64,000 nt of DNA, taken from assembly GCA_958477305.1 (NCBI GenBank), contig CAUEFI010000005.1, positions 62,001 through 126,000 on the forward strand. The letters run 5' to 3'. Position 1 is the stretch's first letter. Every line of letters starts with the position of its first letter. Both the position numbers and the translations under genes were made by a program. Below the pieces are notes generated by a model that saw only the letters and a program-made list of their open reading frames with translations, was not told the origin of the DNA and made no database searches. Source of the DNA: HGM12998 sp900756495 (GTDB lineage Bacteria; Bacillota; Clostridia; Oscillospirales; Oscillospiraceae). Positions 59,078-64,000 of the stretch are shown here, piece after piece.

Positions 59078-60172
59078 ATGGCATATATACGGCTGGAGGA
59101 GACGGCGGTCCGGCATTTCTGTACCGACCTGTTTCAGAGCTACGGCTTTACCCCTGCACAGGCGGAGGACATCACCGACGTGCTGGTGACGGCGGACTTG
59201 TACGGCATTGAGTCCCACGGGATTCAGCGCCTGATCCGCTATCACAACGGCATCCGGGAGGGACTGATTCGCCCCGACGCCAAGCCTGAGATCACCCATG
59301 AGACGCCGCTGTCCGCAGTCATTGACGCCAAGCTGGCCATGGGGCAGGTGGTCTCCAGGCAGGCCATGGAGCTGGCCATTGCAAAGGCGCGGGAACACGG
59401 CTTCGGCGTGGTAGCAGTTCACAGCTCCAACCACTACGGCATCGCCGGATACTATGCCAAAATGGCCGCCGACGCCGACCTCATCGGTATGTGCTTTACC
59501 AATACCGAGGCCATTGCCATTCCCACCCACGGCCGCCGGGCCATGCTGGGCACCAACCCCATCGCCTTCGCCATGCCGGCCGATCCGATCCCCTTCCTCT
59601 ACGACGTGGCCACCACGGTGGTTCCCCGGGGCAAGCTGGAGGTCTACAACAAGAAGGGCGCGCCCATGCCGCTGGGCTGGGGTGTGGACGCCGAGGGACG
59701 GGACACCGACAACGCTGGGGAGGTGCTCTCCAACATCATCCACAGGGCGGGCGGCGGCATCCTGCCCATCGGCGGCTCTTCCGAGCTTACCGGATCCCAC
59801 AAGGGCTACGGCCTGGGCCTTATCGTAGAGATCCTCACCGCCATTCTTGCCGGCGGAGTGACTTCCAACCATGTGTCCCACAGCGGGAACGGGGATACCT
59901 CCGAGTCCTTCTGGGCCATCGACTACGGCATGTTCGGCGACAAGCGGGAGATGCGGGCGCGCTGCTCCAGGCTGCTGGAGGAGCTGCGGGAGAGCGAGAA
60001 GGCGGCGGGGGAGACGCGGATCTATACCCACGGGGAAAAGGAGCTGGAGTCCGCCGCCGAAAAGCGGAGGACCGGCATCCCCGTCAACGCCAAGACTGCC
60101 GCCGAGCTGCGGGAGATCGGCGGATCGGCCGGCCTGCGGTTTGAAGACTACTTTGGAGACGGTGCGGACTGA
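59078..60172 (+). CDS. Ldh2-family malate/L-lactate/imino-acid dehydrogenase
   Basis: A 364-residue NAD(P)-dependent enzyme of the Ldh2 fold: DLYGIESHGIQRL, FGVVAVHSSNHYGIAGYYA, GTNPIAFAMPA, GSHKGYGLGLIVEILTAILAGG. The family includes malate, ureidoglycolate and delta1-piperideine-2-carboxylate reductases. Location just before a LysO-type lysine exporter hints at lysine-derived imino acids, but this is inference. AAGGAG precedes the ATG. Confidence 0.9.
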   Translation: MAYIRLEETAVRHFCTDLFQSYGFTPAQAEDITDVLVTADLYGIESHGIQRLIRYHNGIREGLIRPDAKPEITHETPLSAVIDAKLAMGQVVSRQAMELAIAKAREHGFGVVAVHSSNHYGIAGYYAKMAADADLIGMCFTNTEAIAIPTHGRRAMLGTNPIAFAMPADPIPFLYDVATTVVPRGKLEVYNKKGAPMPLGWGVDAEGRDTDNAGEVLSNIIHRAGGGILPIGGSSELTGSHKGYGLGLIVEILTAILAGGVTSNHVSHSGNGDTSESFWAIDYGMFGDKREMRARCSRLLEELRESEKAAGETRIYTHGEKELESAAEKRRTGIPVNAKTAAELREIGGSAGLRFEDYFGDGAD

Positions 60173-60241
60173 CGGCAGCCGGGTGCCCCTCTGCGGCGGG
60201 CTCTGCCCGGCGGAGGCGGTCCCAGAAAGGAGGGAGAAGCT

Positions 60242-60562
60242 GTGAGCAGCCTGCTGCTCTATCTGGGCGTGCTGGCTCTGGGGGTTCTGGTGGGCTCCCG
60301 GAAGGCGGTGCGCGCCGCAAAGTGCCGCTGGATTGGCCCCGTGCAGTCGGCGGCGCTGGTCGTTCTGATTTTCACGCTGGGGGTGGAGATCGGCTCCGAT
60401 GAGCGGGTGTTCGCCTCCCTGTCCGAGATAGGTTTCTCGGCGCTGGCCATCACCCTGGCCGCCCTGGCGGGGTCGGCGGCCTGCGTCTTCCTGGTCCGCA
60501 CCCTGCTGGGCCTGGACCGGCAGGGCCGGCGGAGGAACGGCGGGGAGGAGGAGAGGCCGTGA
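60242..60562 (+). CDS. LysO-family transporter, N-terminal half
   Basis: A 106-residue protein with three hydrophobic helices: LLLYLGVLALGVLVGSRK, SAALVVLIFTLGVEIGSDERVFASLSEIGFSALAITLAALAGSAACVFLVRTL. It corresponds to the first part of the E. coli lysine exporter LysO, which is one chain of 315 residues. GTG start with AAAGGAGG upstream. It overlaps the next gene by four bases. Confidence 0.85.
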   Translation: MSSLLLYLGVLALGVLVGSRKAVRAAKCRWIGPVQSAALVVLIFTLGVEIGSDERVFASLSEIGFSALAITLAALAGSAACVFLVRTLLGLDRQGRRRNGGEEERP

Positions 60563-61152
60563 CCAAGTGGATTGTCGCCGCTGTGGCCGCCGGCATCGCG
60601 GCGGGCCGCTTTCTGGTTCCGGCCGAATGGATTGCCTGCTGCGGCCCTCTGATCACCGGGGGGCTGTGCCTCATCCTCTTCCTGGTGGGGGTGGACATGG
60701 GCCGCCAGGGGGGCGTGTGGCGGGACATACGGGAGGCCGGGTTCCGGGTGCTCCTTATTCCCGCGGCGGTGGCGGCGGGCACTCTGGGGGCCGCCGCCGT
60801 GGCGGGGCTGTTCCTGCCCATGGGGGTGAAGGACGCTGTGGCCGCCTCCGCCGGGCTGGGCTGGTACTCCCTGGCCCCCATGCTGCTGGCCGAATATTCG
60901 GCCTCGGCCTCGGCGGTGGCCTTTCTTTCCAATGTCATGCGGGAGGTGCTCGCCATCGTCCTGATTCCCCTGACGGCCAGATACCTCGGGTTTGTTGAGT
61001 GCGTGGCCCTCCCCGGCGCGGCCGCGATGGATACGGTGCTCCCTGTGGTGGTCCGGTCCACCCATGAGCGGATCGCCGTCTACTCCTTTGTCTCCGGGGT
61101 CATCCTCACCATGGCCGTGCCGCTGCTGGTGCCCGCAATAGCCGCTCTGTAA
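60559..61152 (+). CDS. LysO-family transporter, C-terminal half
   Basis: A 197-residue protein with about five helices: GGLCLILFLVGVDMG, SAGLGWYSLAPMLLAEYSASASAVAFLSNVMREVLAIVLIPL and CVALPGAAAMDTVLPVVVRST. It matches the LysO C-terminal half. The GTGA overlap couples its translation to the first half, so the two chains likely form one exporter. Confidence 0.87.
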   Translation: MTKWIVAAVAAGIAAGRFLVPAEWIACCGPLITGGLCLILFLVGVDMGRQGGVWRDIREAGFRVLLIPAAVAAGTLGAAAVAGLFLPMGVKDAVAASAGLGWYSLAPMLLAEYSASASAVAFLSNVMREVLAIVLIPLTARYLGFVECVALPGAAAMDTVLPVVVRSTHERIAVYSFVSGVILTMAVPLLVPAIAAL

Positions 61153-61220
61153 AGTCCGCGGCAGGGTTTTTTCGTCTTTTTTAGAAAAAAAGCGTTCCTA
61201 ACTGTCACAAAAACAGGAAT

Positions 61221-61227
61221 TTCGACA
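61221..61227 (-). promoter_or_regulatory. Perfect Spo0A box (0A box)
   Basis: TGTCGAA on the minus strand, within TTTGTCGAAAT (61219-61229 region), 49 bp before the Spo0A_C gene start. It matches the 0A-box core exactly. Confidence 0.6.
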
Positions 61228-61275
61228 AATATCATAGGACAGAGGATCTTATGATTTTGAAGGAGGCGGAACGCG

Positions 61276-61677
61276 ATGGTATTTGAAGACTATGACAGCG
61301 TCGGCAGAGAGGTGGAGCTCACGCTCCGCGGGCTGGGCAGCACAGGAAAGAGAAAGGGATTTCACTATCTGGTCTTTGTCATAACGGAGCAGCTGCGGCA
61401 GGAGGACCAGAATCTCCTGCCCATGGCCAAGCAGCTCTACCAGGCGGCCGCCGCCCGCTTCCGCACCACGCCGGCGGCCATCGAGCGGGGGATCCGCTGC
61501 CAGATTGCGGAATACTGGACCAACGGAGATCGGGATCTGCTGGGGAAGCTGGCGCGGTTCAGCCTGTCCAGGCACCCGACCAACATCGAATTTATCGACA
61601 TCATCACATCGCATCTGCGCCGCAACTGCCTGCCGGCCGCCGATGCAGCGGCCCCGGCCGCCTGCGCGGAGGAATAA
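61276..61677 (+). CDS. Stand-alone Spo0A C-terminal DNA-binding domain protein
   Basis: A 133-residue protein without a receiver domain. About 25-115 matches the Spo0A_C effector fold: KGFHYLVFVITEQLRQE, TPAAIERGIRCQIAEYWTNGD and HPTNIEFIDIITSHLRRN, the last being the region Spo0A uses for dimer and sigma contacts. It might bind 0A boxes independently of phosphorylation and compete with Spo0A. GGAGG lies before the ATG. The tail is Ala/Cys-rich. Confidence 0.85.
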   Translation: MVFEDYDSVGREVELTLRGLGSTGKRKGFHYLVFVITEQLRQEDQNLLPMAKQLYQAAAARFRTTPAAIERGIRCQIAEYWTNGDRDLLGKLARFSLSRHPTNIEFIDIITSHLRRNCLPAADAAAPAACAEE

Positions 61678-61815
61678 GCAGGAAACGCAAAAAATATGTC
61701 GCGAAAGCAGCAAAAAATGACGCTTTTGTGGTATATTTGTATGGCGCTGCGTTTAACAAGGCAATCGTAAAAGCGGGAAGATGCGGATATTATTTAAGGT
61801 ACGAATTGTGCGGGG

Positions 61816-62073
61816 GTGGTGTCGTTGAATGGGCCGCGTTCCATTTTTGAGGCCAAAAGATACGGATATGTGGAGATCCATCTGCGGGAGATGATTGAGA
61901 AGCGGGGGCTTACGCGCAACCAGGTGGCGACGTTGAGCAACACCCGGTTCCAGATTATTGACCGCTGGTGCAAGGGGCAGGTGGAGCGCATTGACGCGGA
62001 TCTGCTGGCCCGGCTGTGCTACGTGCTGGACTGCGAGCTGGAGGACATTATCCAATACCGGCGTGACGATTAA
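61816..62073 (+). CDS. Small XRE-type helix-turn-helix protein
   Basis: An 85-residue protein: YVEIHLREMIEKRGLTRNQVATLSNTRFQIIDRWCKGQVERIDADLLARLCYVLDCELEDIIQYRRDD, an HTH_26-type Xre domain with little else. The start is uncertain: GTG 61816, GTG 61819 or TTG 61825 all follow a G-rich stretch. It lies between the Spo0A_C gene and the sigma factor gene on the same strand. Confidence 0.82.
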   Translation: MVSLNGPRSIFEAKRYGYVEIHLREMIEKRGLTRNQVATLSNTRFQIIDRWCKGQVERIDADLLARLCYVLDCELEDIIQYRRDD

Positions 62074-62156
62074 ATATTTTTTTTGCCCGGGGCAGGTCGA
62101 AAAGGGTCGGGAATGAACGACCTGCCGGAGTGAGACGTATCAGTGGGGGGATGGAC

Positions 62157-62663
62157 ATGACGATGAGCGGTGAGGAGCTGTGCGCGAAGCTCTTTGAGGA
62201 ACATTATGCAGAGCTGGTGAGATACGCCGCGCGGCTTGTGGGTGATCCGCATCTGGCGGAAGACATAGTCGTGGAGGCAATTTTGGTTGCGCTGAAGAGA
62301 TCCGAAGAGCTGCTGACTTATGACAGTCCCAAGCATTGGCTGATGCGCGTCGTGAAGAACAAGAGCAAGAATGAAATGCGCAGAAAATACCACCAGGTAG
62401 AGGTGGATATCACAGAGGCGGGAGCCGCCCTCTTCGCCCGCACCGACGAAACGGCGCTGTTTGAGATGCTGCCCCGGGAGCTTTCCGAGGCCGACAAGGA
62501 GATCCTGATCCTCCGCTTTGAAAAGCAGATGGAGTATGACGAGCTCGCGGAGAAGCTGGGCATCACGGACTTTGCCGCGAGGCAGAGGGTGAGCAGAGCC
62601 GTCAGACGGATGCGGAAACTGCTGGGCCGAGCTGAGGAAGGAAAGCCGGAAGGGGCAAAATAG
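62157..62663 (+). CDS. Sigma-70 family (ECF-like) sigma factor
   Basis: A 168-residue protein. Region 2: EEHYAELVRYAARLVGDPHLAEDIVVEAILVALKRSEELLTYDSPKHWLMRVVKNKSKNEMRRK. Region 4: LPRELSEADKEILILRFEKQMEYDELAEKLGITDFAARQRVSRAVRRMRKLL. Several ATG codons compete (62151, 62157, 62163); 62157 fits the G-run best. It is followed 68 bp later by its likely anti-sigma gene. Confidence 0.9.
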   Translation: MTMSGEELCAKLFEEHYAELVRYAARLVGDPHLAEDIVVEAILVALKRSEELLTYDSPKHWLMRVVKNKSKNEMRRKYHQVEVDITEAGAALFARTDETALFEMLPRELSEADKEILILRFEKQMEYDELAEKLGITDFAARQRVSRAVRRMRKLLGRAEEGKPEGAK

Positions 62664-62731
62664 GGAAGATGGTCCCTTACTGTCACAGAGGTTACACCTC
62701 GGGACACTGACAAATGGAGGAGGTAACAAAG

Positions 62732-63622
62732 ATGCCTGAAACAAGGCAAGCGGGAAATGTGGCGCGCCGGCTCGCGTCTTCCGAACGGGAGGAGCTGCGG
62801 CGGCTGTGTGAGAAGAGCAATACCGAGCTGCTGGCGCTGATGGGAGATCTGCTGGAACTCCCGGAGGAGCAGTTTGACCCGGAGCTGTTCGACGCGGCCC
62901 AGGATCTTCTGGACGAAAGGGCGCCCGTCTGTGTTTCCGTTGACCCGCAGGCCGCCGCGGAGGACTTCCGCAGGCGGTATGGCGATCTGCTCGCAGAGAT
63001 CCCGGCGCAGGCCCCGAAGGCCGCACCCGCGGCGCGGAAGAGGCGCGCGCCCCGCCGGATATTCAGCGGGCTGGTGGCCGCCGTGCTCATTGTGTTGCTC
63101 GCAAATTCGATTGTCGCAGTCGCTTCCCGGCAGAACCCCCTGCAGGCTGTGTTTGATTTCGGGGAGACGCTGGTGAGAACGGTGACTTATGGGTCTTCTG
63201 GAGAATTGGAATTACCAGAAGATACCGAAGGATATCGCTCTTTAGAAGAAGCATACGAAGCAACTGGGGCGGGAAATGCAATGAGCCTATCTTGGGTACC
63301 TTCTCGCTTTTGGCTAGATTCCGTAGATGTTCAGATGGTTGAAAATAGTGGCGGAAGTTACTATAAATATTTTGCTTATTTTGAAAGCAATAGCGGAGGA
63401 CTTGTATATACAATCACAGGGACACCTCATAATACTGGTAGTACGTATAACGAGAAGAATCTGACTGAAAGTGAGAAAGTCCAAATTAATGGTATTGAAT
63501 TTGAGGTCATGGAGAATAACGGTCAAACACAGGCTCAGTGGAACGATGAAAGCTATACATATGTTATACGTGGAGATGTTACATTTAAGGAAATCAATAC
63601 CATTATTTCATTATTAAAGTGA
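62732..63622 (+). CDS. Membrane anti-sigma factor with DUF4367-like outer domain
   Basis: A 296-residue protein. The cytosolic N-terminus (about 1-105) is charged and helical. One TM helix (about 112-132) leads to an extracellular part with SLEEAYEATGAGNAMSLSWVPSRFWLDSVDVQ and a C-terminal NGIEFEVMENNGQTQAQWNDESYTYVIRGDVTFKEINTIISLLK, typical of DUF4367 anti-sigma partners. Base composition changes from GC-rich to AT-rich at about 63180, just after the TM segment, suggesting a recombined outer domain. GGAGG lies 8 bases before the ATG. Confidence 0.83.
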   Translation: MPETRQAGNVARRLASSEREELRRLCEKSNTELLALMGDLLELPEEQFDPELFDAAQDLLDERAPVCVSVDPQAAAEDFRRRYGDLLAEIPAQAPKAAPAARKRRAPRRIFSGLVAAVLIVLLANSIVAVASRQNPLQAVFDFGETLVRTVTYGSSGELELPEDTEGYRSLEEAYEATGAGNAMSLSWVPSRFWLDSVDVQMVENSGGSYYKYFAYFESNSGGLVYTITGTPHNTGSTYNEKNLTESEKVQINGIEFEVMENNGQTQAQWNDESYTYVIRGDVTFKEINTIISLLK

Positions 63623-63632
63623 GGTTTAACAT

Positions 63633-64000
63633 ATGAAAAAGAGAGTAATATCTTTTATATTTGCCCTGATCATGATTGCGTCTGTAAGTGGAGCAGCATT
63701 TGCTACAGCTAACCGAGCAAGTGACTACTTGTCGAACTATACAATTTCTTTGGAGGCGCTCGGAGACGGAGAGATGGAGATATTCTACGATGTAAATGGA
63801 ACAGGTAGAATGACTAAAATTGGTGCACAGGCATTATACATTGATGAATATAAAAATGGATCATGGTCACCCTACTTGACTCTTTTAGCGGTTGATAATA
63901 GTGATTTTTATGGGTATAACACCGCAGGTCATGCAGGGTTTGCATACTTTGATGGAACGCCTGGGTTAAAATATCGTGTAACTCTCAAAGCGTACGCTCT
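63633..64000 (+). CDS. Secreted protein of unknown function (3' end outside window)
   Basis: About 122 residues are visible. A signal peptide MKKRVISFIFALIMIASVSGAAFA is followed by ANRASDYLSNYTISLEALGDGEMEIFYDVNGTGRMTKIGAQALYIDEYKNGSW. It looks like a small secreted beta-rich protein (a DUF6147-type appearance, by eye only). AT-rich like the end of the anti-sigma gene, which it follows by 10 bp, so it may be that sigma factor's target or cargo. Confidence 0.75.
   Translation, partial: MKKRVISFIFALIMIASVSGAAFATANRASDYLSNYTISLEALGDGEMEIFYDVNGTGRMTKIGAQALYIDEYKNGSWSPYLTLLAVDNSDFYGYNTAGHAGFAYFDGTPGLKYRVTLKAYA

Overview
The window reads as chromosomal DNA of a moderately GC-rich, endospore-forming Firmicute. 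The evidence is dense two-way coding with AGGAGG-type ribosome sites, spore genes (spoIID, yabP, yabQ, a SpoVB-like flippase, a BclA-like collagen protein, a Spo0A DNA-binding-domain protein), a T-box before thrS, BirA boxes before bioY, and several near-consensus sigma-A promoters. Together with anaerobic molybdenum enzymes this suggests a gut-type Clostridia such as the Oscillospiraceae (Flavonifractor/Pseudoflavonifractor neighbourhood). That placement is inference; no rRNA is present.

1-19 kb: the end of a molybdopterin oxidoreductase operon, a Val-Glu-Met tRNA cluster, and a VanR-like regulator and a VanS-like kinase that lie on opposite strands 2.8 kb apart. Between the two are a collagen-like protein, a SprT-like protease and a flippase-like membrane protein. 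Next come mnmE (with three DnaA-box-like repeats nearby), spoIID, citrate synthase, dCMP deaminase, a GGDEF protein, RNase Y and signal peptidase I.

19-29.5 kb: a Desulfovibrio MOP-type molybdenum aldehyde oxidoreductase, its flavin/Fe-S partner and a small zinc-ribbon protein, then a sigma/anti-sigma pair. A PTS IIC gene follows, with a consensus promoter that runs into a perfect 46-bp palindrome. After a small MITE-like element come divergent birA and bioY, with two BirA boxes between them.

29.5-41 kb: the usual Firmicute run flippase-mazG-(hup)-yabO-yabP-yabQ-divIC-yabR is present but broken into two convergent halves. Then come purine salvage genes, a DAK2/FakA-like gene, rpsI-rplM with an L13 leader hairpin, and a TtcA-like tRNA thiolase.

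41-46.5 kb: an AT-richer island bounded by 241-bp direct repeats that differ at two positions. The left repeat holds a dead 5' fragment of the XRE-membrane gene that is intact at the right. Inside are three zinc-ribbon membrane proteins (one frameshifted), a decayed DUF1273/SLOG pseudogene and a short ribbon-helix-helix-like gene.

46.5-64 kb: a sigma-54 activator, a two-gene chromate transporter behind nadE, a Ca2+-type P-ATPase, a flavodoxin-like reductase, an XRE repressor with paired operators, T-box-thrS, an Ldh2-family dehydrogenase with a two-gene LysO exporter, and a Spo0A_C-only protein preceded by a perfect 0A box. The window ends in a second sigma/anti-sigma pair whose anti-sigma gene changes base composition abruptly in mid-gene, followed by a secreted protein cut by the window edge.
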